Assembly: GCA_021736255.1 (NCBI GenBank)
Contig: JAIPGG010000006.1
Location: 1 to 60,160 of the forward strand
Source: Spirochaetales bacterium
GTDB lineage: Bacteria > Spirochaetota > Spirochaetia > JAIPGG01
DNA length: 60,160 nt
Direction: 5' to 3'
The notes below the pieces were generated by a model. The model did not search any database. It had not been told where the DNA came from and saw nothing but the letters and a program-made list of their open reading frames with translations. Both the position numbers and the translations under genes were made by a program. Below, in pieces: positions 17,534-26,291 of the stretch (positions are counted from its first letter, which is position 1; each line of letters begins with the position of its first letter).

Positions 17534-19657
17534 ATGTCGGCTCATGAAAAAAAGTTATCTACTGTCTTTTCTCCATACCGCAGCAATATAGACATACACT
17601 ACGGTTACCGGCTTGCAACAGACCTTTCCCGCATCGGCAACAGCAGTCTCGGAGGCAGACAGGCCGGAAGCCGGGCCGACAGAGAAGCAACCCGATACCT
17701 CCATCATGAAATGAACCGGATCGGCCTTTCCAAGGTCCGCCGCGAGGCATTTCCTGTTGATTCTTGGGAATTTCGAGGGGCCCGTCTCACCATTACAAAA
17801 GGCGGGGGGGAAAGAACTATCTATCCCTACTCGTATGCTTCCGGGGGAACGGACAGGGAGGGCATTACCGGCGAGCTAATTTACGCCGGCAAGGGAAGGC
17901 GCCGGGACTACGAAAATCTGAATGTCCGGGGAAAAATTGTCCTCATAGATATCGATATGGAAAACGACTGGTGGATCAACTACCCCAGTCTCGAAGCGGC
18001 GCATCAGGGCGCAGCGGCCCTTATCAACAATTGTGTAGAGGGGTACGGCCAGTACAACGACAGGACCATGAACACCCAGGATTTCTGCGGACCGGTTACC
18101 ATCCCCTCGGTTAATGTCAGCCGGGCTGATGCTGAGTATCTGAAAGGACTCATCCAGGAGGGCAATCCGGAGATCAATCTGCAGGTAGACAACGAAGTAA
18201 AACCGAATGGAACGAGCTGGAACATCGTTGGAGAGATACCCGGAGAAACCGCTGAAACCCGAATCATTGTCGGAGATCATCATGACTGTCATTTTTACGG
18301 CTTCCAGGACAACAACACCGGGGTAGCTGCAGCCCTGACCATCGCCAAGGCTATGATCGACTCTGACTACCGGCCCTATCACACCCTGATATTCGTCCTC
18401 CACGGCGCAGAAGAATGGGGGGCCATCGATAACCGCTACGACTGGCAGGTAGGGGCATGGCACCAGATTCACACCCTTCATCCCGAATGGATCGGGTCGA
18501 CCCTTGCCTTCATAAACTTCGAAATGCCCGGCATGGCAGGAGGCGAACGATTTGTTACTCATGCCACCCCCGAATTCCATTCCTTTCTCCAGGATACCTA
18601 CCGGCAGGCGGAAGAGATGGGACTGGAGGTTTCCGAACAATTCGCCGAGGGCTTCGGCTGCGAGGATCCACTTCTTACAACATGGTCCGATGCATGGACC
18701 TATGCTTCGGGGGGAATCCCCTCTTTCGAAAACTATGCAGGCTATCGCGAAGGCGACACCGCTTTCTCGCGCAATATTTATCATTCGAACTACGACACCC
18801 CGGAACTCTTCCAATCGGCCGCCTTTGATTTCAATGTTGCCTTTTACGGATTGCTGGCTATGGTTCTCGACCGTATGGGACTTATTCCCCTCGATTTCCG
18901 CGCCCAAGCCGACAGAATCGATTCAGCGGCAAACTACCGGCTCATGGAAGAGGCGGCAGGAAAGCCTGATGTCGAGGCATTCAAAAAAGCCCTTTCCGAA
19001 TTCCGCGAGGCCGCTGCCGCGCTGTACGAACAGACCATCCCGGCGGCAGCAGCCGCTGCGGCGCAAGGTACGGGGCCGAACAGCAATTCGGAACCCACCT
19101 CCGCCGAGAGAAAAACAATCGACCGGCTCCGGCGTCTTGGGCCCGACAAACTCAAGAGTCTCAACCGCCGTATCCTCGAGGCGTTTGGAGCCTTTCAGGA
19201 CGGGCTGGTACGACTCGACTGGGAAGACAGTCAGGCCTACCGTTTCGAACAGAAACAGAGAAACATACCTCCCTTGGAGCAGGCACTCCGGCATATAGAA
19301 TCCGGCAACAGGGAAGCCGCCGCCGAGGCGCTCTCCCGGGTCGATAACAACGCATATGCCCTCTATTTTTCCCGTCCGGTTGTTCAACATGAATACGAAC
19401 AGATTTTCGGGAAAATGAACGAGGGAAAACTGTTCTGGGGGACAGGCAAACTTTCAGGCTACATAGATTTTTACGATGCCATAGCCTCTCTTCAGGGCCG
19501 CAGTCCGGAAGAGTACGCTGCCGGCGAATTCGTATCGAAGAATTACGAAAAGGAAAAACAGCAATTAAAGGAAGAGGTGCAGGAAAGCACTCAACAGATG
19601 GAAGAGGTAACGGAAGCCTTGTTCAGTATCGTCCGGGACACCAATCAGGGTTGGTGA
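17534..19657 (+). CDS. M28-family metallopeptidase with PA domain
   Basis: 707 aa, AGGAG before ATG 17534. A PA-like inserted domain spans about residues 95-215 (GELIYAGKGRRRDYENLNVRGKIVLIDID). The M28 di-zinc site is visible as VGDHHDCHFYGFQDNNTGVAAAL and LHGAEEWGA. The C-terminal 200 residues are helical and include a poly-Ala linker (PAAAAAAAQG) and a coiled-coil-like end rich in Glu and Gln. There is no signal peptide, so it probably acts in the cytoplasm, cleaving amino-terminal residues from imported peptides. The peptide-binding protein follows 38 bases later in the same direction, which supports that role. M28 members also include glutamate carboxypeptidase-like enzymes, so the exact specificity is open. 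Confidence 0.85.
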   Translation: MSAHEKKLSTVFSPYRSNIDIHYGYRLATDLSRIGNSSLGGRQAGSRADREATRYLHHEMNRIGLSKVRREAFPVDSWEFRGARLTITKGGGERTIYPYSYASGGTDREGITGELIYAGKGRRRDYENLNVRGKIVLIDIDMENDWWINYPSLEAAHQGAAALINNCVEGYGQYNDRTMNTQDFCGPVTIPSVNVSRADAEYLKGLIQEGNPEINLQVDNEVKPNGTSWNIVGEIPGETAETRIIVGDHHDCHFYGFQDNNTGVAAALTIAKAMIDSDYRPYHTLIFVLHGAEEWGAIDNRYDWQVGAWHQIHTLHPEWIGSTLAFINFEMPGMAGGERFVTHATPEFHSFLQDTYRQAEEMGLEVSEQFAEGFGCEDPLLTTWSDAWTYASGGIPSFENYAGYREGDTAFSRNIYHSNYDTPELFQSAAFDFNVAFYGLLAMVLDRMGLIPLDFRAQADRIDSAANYRLMEEAAGKPDVEAFKKALSEFREAAAALYEQTIPAAAAAAAQGTGPNSNSEPTSAERKTIDRLRRLGPDKLKSLNRRILEAFGAFQDGLVRLDWEDSQAYRFEQKQRNIPPLEQALRHIESGNREAAAEALSRVDNNAYALYFSRPVVQHEYEQIFGKMNEGKLFWGTGKLSGYIDFYDAIASLQGRSPEEYAAGEFVSKNYEKEKQQLKEEVQESTQQMEEVTEALFSIVRDTNQGW

Positions 19658-19695
19658 TGCCCCGAATAGATAAAATCTTTTCAGGAGGTAACGGT

Positions 19696-21378
19696 ATGAG
19701 AACTACCAAGCACGGACTCCATCGCGGCTTGCTGATTGCACTCACCCTTTTTGTAGTGCTCTCAATGGCTGTATTTGCCGGAGGACAACAGGAAGGCGCC
19801 GGCCAGGCCGAAGGTGGAGCCGAGCAGGCAGAACCGGTTCGGATGACTGCAGGGTTTACTCAGGAGGAATCCCTGGAGACTCTGAGCCCGACCGACGCAT
19901 GGCAATACGGGGAAATGGGCTGTATGTTCTGGCCGCTGGTCTATGATCAGCTGTGGATTATGGGGCCGGGCCCGGATTACGAGGCAATACCCGCTCTGGC
20001 AAAGAGCTGGGAGACCGAGGACAACCAGACCTGGACCTTTCACCTGCGTGAAGGAGTTGAATTTCACGACGGAGAAGAGGTGACCGCCGAGGATGTCGAG
20101 TTCACCCTCGAGTACTTTGTCCATTCCGATCCGGTCTGGGAATATCAGGAAGTAATGACTACCGATATTCAGGTTATTGATAAATATACCATCCAGTTCA
20201 CCCTTGAAGAGCCGCACGGCGGGGCAGGCGGGAAATATCCCCCGGGATTCTGGACCCCCATCGTACCCAAGCACATTTTCGAGCCGGTGAAAGACAGCAT
20301 CCCATCCTACCCCAACGAAGAAGCGATCGGTTCGGGCCCCTTCCAGCTGAAAGAATTCAAGTCCGGCGAATTTGTCTGGCTCGAAAAGAACGAAGACTGG
20401 TGGGGAGAAGGCCCCTATGTGGATGAGGTTGTATTCCGCATGTTCGGCAGCGAAGACGCCCGGGACATGGCCCTCAAAAGGGGTGATATCGACATGATCG
20501 GCTATGCAGGTGTCGATCCGGTTTCCGCAAAGCAGTTCGAAGGCCTCGATAATATTGAAATTCTTACTGCCGGCGGGCTTCAGATCCCCTGGGTCACCTT
20601 CAATCTGCATAATGACACCCCGATTCAGGACCTGGCTGTCAGGCAGGCTATCATGTACGCTATAAACAAACAGCGCATAGCCGACATCGTCTATCTCGGG
20701 TATGCAGAGCGTGTATACGGCTTTATCTACCCGGAAATGAGCGAGTTCAATCCCAATGTAAAACGCTACAACTACGATGTGGATAAGGCCAAAGAGGTTC
20801 TTGCAGGCGCAGGTTACACCGACACCGACGGGAACGGCGTTCTAAACGATCCGGAGACCGGAGAGGACCTGGAGTTCGAAGGCCCGATCAACTCCCAGAA
20901 GACCTACATGATCAAAACCATGCGCCTTATCTCCGAAGATCTGGCGGAAATCGGAATCAAGATCAATGTTAAACCTACCGACCAGAGCACCCTGCTGGAC
21001 TATCTATACGATCCGGTTTCGGATAACTACACCATTTCCCTCATCGATGAAGAGCCCGGCCCCTATGCCGATTGGGTTTGGGAATTCGCCCGGAGCTACG
21101 AAAACGGAGGAGAAGGCTGGAATACTGCATATTACAACAGCGAAGAGTTTGATTCTCATCTGAAGGCTCTGCTTTCTGCTGATACCCTCGAGGAGAGGAA
21201 AGAGCATTCCTATGCCATGCAGCGGATCTTGTCGGAAGACCTTCCCTTCGGCTTCCTGGTCCGGCCGGAGGCTATCGATCCGGTCAGAACCGACAACGTT
21301 ACCGGTTATGTAGAGGCTATGGGTATTTCCAACTGGATTAACCCCTGGTCCTATATCAAGGCCAAACCGGTAGAATAA
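19696..21378 (+). CDS. Peptide-type ABC transporter solute-binding protein (family 5)
   Basis: 560 aa from ATG 19696 (AGGAGG eight bases upstream), not the track start at 19651. Signal peptide GLLIALTLFVVLSMAVFAGGQQEG; no lipobox cysteine, as in the sugar-binding protein at 32294. The mature protein shows the family-5 (DppA/OppA-like) pattern: ALAKSWETEDNQTWTFHLREGVEFHDGEEVTAEDVEFTLEY near residue 90 and VRQAIMYAINKQRIADIVYLGYAERVYGF in the second lobe. It would deliver peptides, or another family-5 ligand such as an oligosaccharide or nickel complex, to the permeases that follow. Being beside an M28 peptidase favours peptides. A terminator after it should raise its output relative to the permeases. 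Confidence 0.92.
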   Translation: MRTTKHGLHRGLLIALTLFVVLSMAVFAGGQQEGAGQAEGGAEQAEPVRMTAGFTQEESLETLSPTDAWQYGEMGCMFWPLVYDQLWIMGPGPDYEAIPALAKSWETEDNQTWTFHLREGVEFHDGEEVTAEDVEFTLEYFVHSDPVWEYQEVMTTDIQVIDKYTIQFTLEEPHGGAGGKYPPGFWTPIVPKHIFEPVKDSIPSYPNEEAIGSGPFQLKEFKSGEFVWLEKNEDWWGEGPYVDEVVFRMFGSEDARDMALKRGDIDMIGYAGVDPVSAKQFEGLDNIEILTAGGLQIPWVTFNLHNDTPIQDLAVRQAIMYAINKQRIADIVYLGYAERVYGFIYPEMSEFNPNVKRYNYDVDKAKEVLAGAGYTDTDGNGVLNDPETGEDLEFEGPINSQKTYMIKTMRLISEDLAEIGIKINVKPTDQSTLLDYLYDPVSDNYTISLIDEEPGPYADWVWEFARSYENGGEGWNTAYYNSEEFDSHLKALLSADTLEERKEHSYAMQRILSEDLPFGFLVRPEAIDPVRTDNVTGYVEAMGISNWINPWSYIKAKPVE

Positions 21379-21397
21379 GTCTCAAATAAATCAACAC

Positions 21398-21429
21398 AAA
21401 CCCGGCGGCCAACCGTCGCCGGGTTTTTT
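21398..21429 (+). terminator. Intrinsic terminator/attenuator between binding protein and permease genes
   Basis: CCCGGCG...CGCCGGG stem followed by six T. It sits between the binding-protein stop and the first permease, a usual way to make more binding protein than membrane components. Confidence 0.8.
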
Positions 21430-21484
21430 CTGCCGTCTCGCCTTTTTCAGAGCGAGTTCTGTGGAAAGGAGGGAGAAACAACCC

Positions 21485-22453
21485 GTGCGAAACTTTCTTA
21501 TTCGTAAGGTTATAGCATCGATTGTAACACTTTATGCCATAGTTACAGCAAACTTCGTTATTTTCCGGATGGCGCCCGGCGATCCGATCCGCATGATGTT
21601 CCGCGACCCCCGCGTTTCAGCGGAACAGCTGGCGGAGCAGACCGAGAAATTCGGCTTGAGCGGCAGCCTCTGGGATCAATACTTGGCCTACATGGGTAAT
21701 CTGCTGCAGGGAGATCTCGGCCTCTCGTTCTGGCAAAAACGCCCTGTTATCGATGTAATCGCAGAACGCATACCGCAGACCCTGATGCTGGTCCTTACCG
21801 CCCTTGCACTAGCTGTGTTAATCGGTACCTTTTTCGGGGCCCTGGCGGGATGGAAAAGTGGAAAGAAGACAGATTCAATCATACTTTCGACCTCTCTTAC
21901 CCTGTACTCTATCCCCTCATTCGCTATGGGCATCGTTCTACTTATGGTCTTCGCTTACATATTGACCATCTTTCCATTAGGAGGGATACGAACCCCCGCC
22001 TCGGGCTTTACGGGGATAAGGAGTGTGCTGGATGTCCTCTGGCACATGATTCTACCGGCCTTTTCGATCATACTCTGGTATGTAGGAGAATACATCCTTC
22101 TGACCAGGAGTTCGATGCTCGATGTGCTCGGGCAGGATTATATTCTCACCGCCAGGGCGAAGGGTCTGAGGGAGCGGCTCATTCGAAAGCGGCACGCTCT
22201 TCGGAACGCACTGCTGCCGGTTATCACAATTACCGGTGTTAATCTCGGTTTTGCCGTAGCAGGTATTATCGAAGCGGAAACGGTCTTTTCCTGGCCGGGG
22301 GTGGGAAGACTGATATACGATGCCGTACTCAAACGTGATTACCCGCTTTTGCAGGGAGTGTTTTTGGTGTTTGCAGCCGCCATCATCCTCGCGAATTTCG
22401 TTATCGACCTGATCTACAGCTTTGTAGACCCGCGTATCCGGGTGGGGGAGTAG
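21485..22453 (+). CDS. Peptide ABC transporter permease 1 (DppB/OppB type)
   Basis: 322 aa from GTG 21485, preceded by AAGGAGGG 11 bases upstream; the track's GTG 21461 lies before that RBS. Six membrane segments, with the N-terminal RKVIASIVTLYAIVTANFVIFRMAPGDP typical of DppB, and the EAA loop DYILTARAKGLRERLIRKRHALRNALLPVITI that docks on the ATPase. It pairs with the DppC-type permease starting four bases after its stop. There is nothing odd apart from the GTG start. Confidence 0.93.
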   Translation: MRNFLIRKVIASIVTLYAIVTANFVIFRMAPGDPIRMMFRDPRVSAEQLAEQTEKFGLSGSLWDQYLAYMGNLLQGDLGLSFWQKRPVIDVIAERIPQTLMLVLTALALAVLIGTFFGALAGWKSGKKTDSIILSTSLTLYSIPSFAMGIVLLMVFAYILTIFPLGGIRTPASGFTGIRSVLDVLWHMILPAFSIILWYVGEYILLTRSSMLDVLGQDYILTARAKGLRERLIRKRHALRNALLPVITITGVNLGFAVAGIIEAETVFSWPGVGRLIYDAVLKRDYPLLQGVFLVFAAAIILANFVIDLIYSFVDPRIRVGE

Positions 22454-22457
22454 CAGC

Positions 22458-23354
22458 ATGGCTGAAACAGGATTACTGAAAACCACCGATACACAGAAAA
22501 AAAAGACGCGGGAGTTTTTTCAACTCCTTCTCGGTCATGGGATGGGAAAAACCGGAATCATAATCATTATAATCTTTCTTGTTATGGCCTTCTTTTCACC
22601 TTTGCTCTGGACCAACGATCCTTACAAGAGCGGCGAGGCAAAAGATATACTGGTAAAGCCCTCCGCCGAATTCTGGCTCGGCACCGATGATATGGGCAAG
22701 GACGTGTGGAGCCAGGTAGTCTACGGAGCACGGGTTTCCATAATGATCGGGTTCATAGCAGCGGTCATTACCGTAGTAACGGGGGCGTTCGTCGGGATTG
22801 TTGCAGGCTTTTTCGGCGGCAAACTCGAAGAGGGGCTCATGAGGATAGTCGACTTCTTTATGATGCTCCCGATTCTGCCGTTGATGATTGTTCTGGCGGC
22901 TGTCCTCGGCCCGAGTATCTGGAACATCGTTTTTGTCATCAGTGTGGTAAGCTGGCCCACCACAGCCCGCGTCGTCCGCTCCCAGGTGCTGTCTCTGAAG
23001 GAACGCCCCTTCATCGAGGCGGCCCGCTGTATAGGAGCTCCGAACAAGAGAATCATGTTCCGGGAAATACTTCCCAACGTGGTCCCTCTTCTTTTCGCCC
23101 AATCGATTCTGATGATAACCGAAACAATCTATGCAGAATCTGTATTGAGCTTTCTCGGCTTGGGAGATGCCAGCAAAATCAGCTGGGGACAGATGCTCCA
23201 TTTCGCCTTCGAATCAGGGGCGATGTCGAATTCACCCTGGTGGGTAATCCCGCCGATTCTCTCCATCGTTCTGTTAATCGTCAGTTTCTCGTTCCTCGGA
23301 ACAGCAGTAAGTGACGTATTAACACCGGGGTATAAAGAGAAGAGGGGGTACTAG
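22458..23354 (+). CDS. Peptide ABC transporter permease 2 (DppC/OppC type)
   Basis: 298 aa. A cytoplasmic N-terminus is followed by IIIIIIFLVMAFFSPLLWTNDPY and a periplasmic loop ending in WLGTDDMGKDVWSQVVYGARVS, the OppC signature. Five further membrane segments follow, with the EAA loop RPFIEAARCIGAPNKRIMFREILPN. It forms the heterodimeric channel with the preceding permease. The ATP-binding gene starts three bases after its stop. Confidence 0.93.
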   Translation: MAETGLLKTTDTQKKKTREFFQLLLGHGMGKTGIIIIIIFLVMAFFSPLLWTNDPYKSGEAKDILVKPSAEFWLGTDDMGKDVWSQVVYGARVSIMIGFIAAVITVVTGAFVGIVAGFFGGKLEEGLMRIVDFFMMLPILPLMIVLAAVLGPSIWNIVFVISVVSWPTTARVVRSQVLSLKERPFIEAARCIGAPNKRIMFREILPNVVPLLFAQSILMITETIYAESVLSFLGLGDASKISWGQMLHFAFESGAMSNSPWWVIPPILSIVLLIVSFSFLGTAVSDVLTPGYKEKRGY

Positions 23355-23357
23355 AAG

Positions 23358-24329
23358 ATGGCACTGCTTGAAGTAAAAGACCTTTCAATCTATTACCAAA
23401 TGCATCGGGGAGACGCCAAGGCGGTCGACGGGGTTTCCTTTTCTATCAAGGAAAACGAGACCCTCGGCCTTATCGGGGAATCGGGCTGCGGAAAAACTAC
23501 AATCGCCCTGTCTTTGCTCCGCTTCATCCGTCCGCCCGGAAAGATAACCGGGGGCTCGATTATCTACAACGGGACAAACATCCTGGATCTGAGTGAGGAC
23601 GGTATGCGCCGTCTTCGCGGGAATGAAATAGCTATCGTCAGACAAGAGGCGCAGAATGCGCTGAATCCGGTTCTAACGGTCGGAGAACAGATTGCCGAAC
23701 AGATAATCGAACACGACAAGGTCGACAAGAATACCGCCTGGCAGCGGGCCAAGGACCAGCTCGAACTGGTAGGGATCGGTGCGGACCGGGTCAGAAGCTA
23801 TCCCCACGAGTTTTCCGGAGGGATGAGGCAGCGGGTCATGATCGCAATAGCCACGGCAAACTACCCCAAACTGCTCATCCTCGATGAACCGATTACCGGT
23901 CTCGACGTGATAGTTCAGAGACAGCTCTTGAAGCTCATCGCCGATTTACGGGATCGATTCGAGCTCACCATCATTTTTATCGCTCACGATCTCTCGGTCA
24001 TTGCCGAAAACTGCGACCGGGTCGTCGTTATGTACGCCGGAAAGGTGGCCGAAAACTCGAACACCAGCGATCTCTATCACAAGCCTTTACATCCATACTC
24101 CAGCGCCCTGATAAGTTCCTATCCCAGTATTCTCGGGGAACGGCAGGAGCTCAAGAGTATCCCGGGAGCGCCGCCGTCCCTGGTTAACCCACCGCCAGGA
24201 TGTCTGTTCGCAGACCGGTGCGAACATGTTATGGATATCTGCAGACAGAAAATCCCTCCCGAGTATGACATCGACGGTCGAAGCGTGGCATGCCACCTCT
24301 ACGAGCACAGCAAGGAGCCCCAGGTATGA
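23358..24329 (+). CDS. Peptide ABC transporter ATP-binding protein, DppD/OppD type
   Basis: 323 aa. Walker [10 protein letters not shown], signature [14 protein letters not shown], Walker [14 protein letters not shown]-loop [11 protein letters not shown]. The C-terminal oligopeptide/dipeptide module carries clustered cysteines ([20 protein letters not shown]...VACHLYEH), a pattern that binds a 4Fe-4S cluster in some members. It energises the importer together with the OppF-type partner; its stop overlaps that gene's ATG (ATGA). Confidence 0.94.
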   Translation: MALLEVKDLSIYYQMHRGDAKAVDGVSFSIKENETLGLIGESGCGKTTIALSLLRFIRPPGKITGGSIIYNGTNILDLSEDGMRRLRGNEIAIVRQEAQNALNPVLTVGEQIAEQIIEHDKVDKNTAWQRAKDQLELVGIGADRVRSYPHEFSGGMRQRVMIAIATANYPKLLILDEPITGLDVIVQRQLLKLIADLRDRFELTIIFIAHDLSVIAENCDRVVVMYAGKVAENSNTSDLYHKPLHPYSSALISSYPSILGERQELKSIPGAPPSLVNPPPGCLFADRCEHVMDICRQKIPPEYDIDGRSVACHLYEHSKEPQV

Positions 24330-25351
24330 GTATCCTCGAAATCAATAATTTGAAAACACACTTTGCCCAGCGTCAGGGTTTTCTGCGAAAACTTGCGGGC
24401 AAAGAACCCGATTACATACGAGCGGTAGACGGGGTTGATCTCGATCTGGATGAGGGCGAGGTACTCGGGATCGTAGGGGAATCCGGCTGCGGAAAATCCA
24501 CTCTGAGCCGTACCATACTCAAACTAATAAAATCGACCTCCGGCAGTATGCGGTATCGGGGTACGGAGATCTCGGATATGCCCGAATCGGATTTCAAGCC
24601 CTATAGGCGGAAAATGCAGATGATCTTTCAGGATCCCTTCGGATCGCTGAACCCGCGACGGAAGGTTGCCGAGATTCTCGGAGAAACGATCGACATCCAC
24701 GAACTCGCCGAAAACCAGGAAGAACGGAAACAGATGATAGAAAAGTCTCTCAGCGAAGTGGGCCTGGATCCTCCGGGTGAATTCTGGGAAAAGTATCCCG
24801 GACTGCTCAGCGGGGGACAGCTTCAGCGGGTAAGCATGGCACGGGTATTAATACTTCAGCCGGATTTCGTCGTGGCCGACGAACCGGTATCCATGCTCGA
24901 TGTATCGGTACGCATCGGCATACTCGACCTGCTGCTTCAGCTTCGCAAGAAGTATTCCATTTCCTTTATCTACATCACCCATGACCTTGCAACCGCCCGA
25001 TATGTCTGCGACAGGATCAACATCATGTATCTCGGCCGTTTCGTCGAGTCGGGTACTACCGAAACCATATTGAAAAAACCTGCTCACCCCTACACGCGGG
25101 CTTTGATTTCTGCGGTACCGGTGCCTAATCCCGATGTCGGGGCTCCCGAGCTGCCGATCAAGGGCTATGTAAACCCGGAAGGCCTCACCGATATCACCGG
25201 CTGCCGGTTCGCTCCCCGCTGTCCGTATACGGAAGAAGCGTGCAAAAGGGAAGAACCTGAATGCACGTCGATCTACGGATCAGGCAAGCAGGAACACCGG
25301 ATTGCATGCAGAAACTTGGCGCACCTGCCTGAATTCGTCCCGCGCGGTTGA
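24326..25351 (+). CDS. Peptide ABC transporter ATP-binding protein, DppF/OppF type
   Basis: 341 aa from ATG 24326, which overlaps the upstream TGA; the longer track start at 24290 lies inside the previous gene. Walker A GESGCGKST, signature LSGGQLQRVSMARVL, Walker B FVVADEPVSMLD, and the OppF-type C-terminal module TGCRFAPRCPYTEEACKREEPEC. Q-loop MIFQDPFGSLNPRR. It completes a full peptide importer: binding protein, two permeases and two ATPases. It is the last gene of the operon, with a strong hairpin 35 bases downstream. Confidence 0.94.
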   Translation: MSILEINNLKTHFAQRQGFLRKLAGKEPDYIRAVDGVDLDLDEGEVLGIVGESGCGKSTLSRTILKLIKSTSGSMRYRGTEISDMPESDFKPYRRKMQMIFQDPFGSLNPRRKVAEILGETIDIHELAENQEERKQMIEKSLSEVGLDPPGEFWEKYPGLLSGGQLQRVSMARVLILQPDFVVADEPVSMLDVSVRIGILDLLLQLRKKYSISFIYITHDLATARYVCDRINIMYLGRFVESGTTETILKKPAHPYTRALISAVPVPNPDVGAPELPIKGYVNPEGLTDITGCRFAPRCPYTEEACKREEPECTSIYGSGKQEHRIACRNLAHLPEFVPRG

Positions 25352-25386
25352 TTTCAGCCTTTTCATAGCAGAGAGAGACGAAACCT

Positions 25387-25421
25387 GCGGCCCAATGTCA
25401 TCCGGCATTGGGCCGCCTTTT
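25387..25421. terminator. Terminator at the end of the peptide operon
   Basis: GCGGCCCAATG (25387-25397) and CATTGGGCCGC (25406-25416) form a perfect 11-bp stem with an 8-base loop, followed by CTTTTAT. It lies between convergent genes, so it may also serve msrA from the other side, although that side lacks a clear U tract. Confidence 0.8.
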
Positions 25422-25463
25422 ATGGTTCGCTATAGAGTCCCCGGAAGGGACAGACGGCAGCGT

Positions 25464-26195
25464 CTACAATTCCAGATTGAGCTTTCGCAGTTTCGGCGTA
25501 ATTACGAAACTGCAGTATCCTGCTCCCCTATTATTGTCATAGTAGTCCTGGTGGTAATCTTCGGCCCGGTAAAAGGTCTCGAGAGGGACTATTTCAGTGA
25601 CAAGCGGGTCATCGAAATAACCGGAATCCTCGAACTCCGCCTTCGATTTTTCTGCTGTTTGTTTTTGCTCCTGGTCGTGATAGAGGATAATTGAGCGATA
25701 CTGGGTACCCACATCCGGCCCCTGCCGGTTCAGTGTCGTCGGGTCATGGGCCTTCCAAAAAACGTCGAGTATTTCCCCGTAGCTTACAACCTCAGGATCA
25801 TACTCTATCTGTACAACCTCGGCATGTCCGGTGGTGCCGGTTGTAACCTCCCGGTATGAGGGGTCCTCCACCGACCCGCCTGCATAACCAGAGGTCGTCG
25901 AGACAACGCCCTCGATTCGGTCATACACCGCTTCGATGCACCAAAAACATCCACCGCCCAATGTTGCACTACGGGTATTTGTATTGTTCATAGTATTCTC
26001 CTTTGCCGACTCGGATGTCCGGCCGGACCCGGCCTGTTGTTTTGTATTTTTCTTTTCTTCCACGGCAGAAAAGCTGCTTCCCGATTCCCCGCTGCCTGCC
26101 GCGAAAAGGCTCCCTCCCGATACGAGAAGAATGACAAAACTTATCAGTATAATAATGAAAGCCCTGAAGGGTACAAATTGATTCGTTTGTTTCAT
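25464..26195 (-). CDS. msrA: Exported peptide methionine-S-sulfoxide reductase
   Basis: 243 aa, AAGGAG before ATG 26195. An N-terminal hydrophobic segment (FRAFIIILISFVILLVSGGSLFAAGSG) indicates export. A Ser/Glu/Lys-rich linker of about 40 residues leads to the MsrA domain from about residue 75: ATLGGGCFWCIEAVYDRIEGVVSTTSGYAGG with the catalytic Cys in GCFWC, and GHAEVVQIEYDPEVVSYGEIL. MsrA reduces S-methionine sulfoxide in oxidised proteins. Most MsrA proteins are cytosolic, so the signal peptide points to repair of periplasmic or surface proteins. No MsrB domain or gene is nearby, and the reductant is unknown. Confidence 0.93.
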   Translation of the reverse strand: MKQTNQFVPFRAFIIILISFVILLVSGGSLFAAGSGESGSSFSAVEEKKNTKQQAGSGRTSESAKENTMNNTNTRSATLGGGCFWCIEAVYDRIEGVVSTTSGYAGGSVEDPSYREVTTGTTGHAEVVQIEYDPEVVSYGEILDVFWKAHDPTTLNRQGPDVGTQYRSIILYHDQEQKQTAEKSKAEFEDSGYFDDPLVTEIVPLETFYRAEDYHQDYYDNNRGAGYCSFVITPKLRKLNLEL

Positions 26196-26291
26196 AGACG
26201 ACTCCTTATATTACTAATTTACGAATATTCGACCGGCAAGGCAGTAGTATTGAGAGAATTTTCCGGTTGGAAGGAGTTAAAAAGCGGGGAT

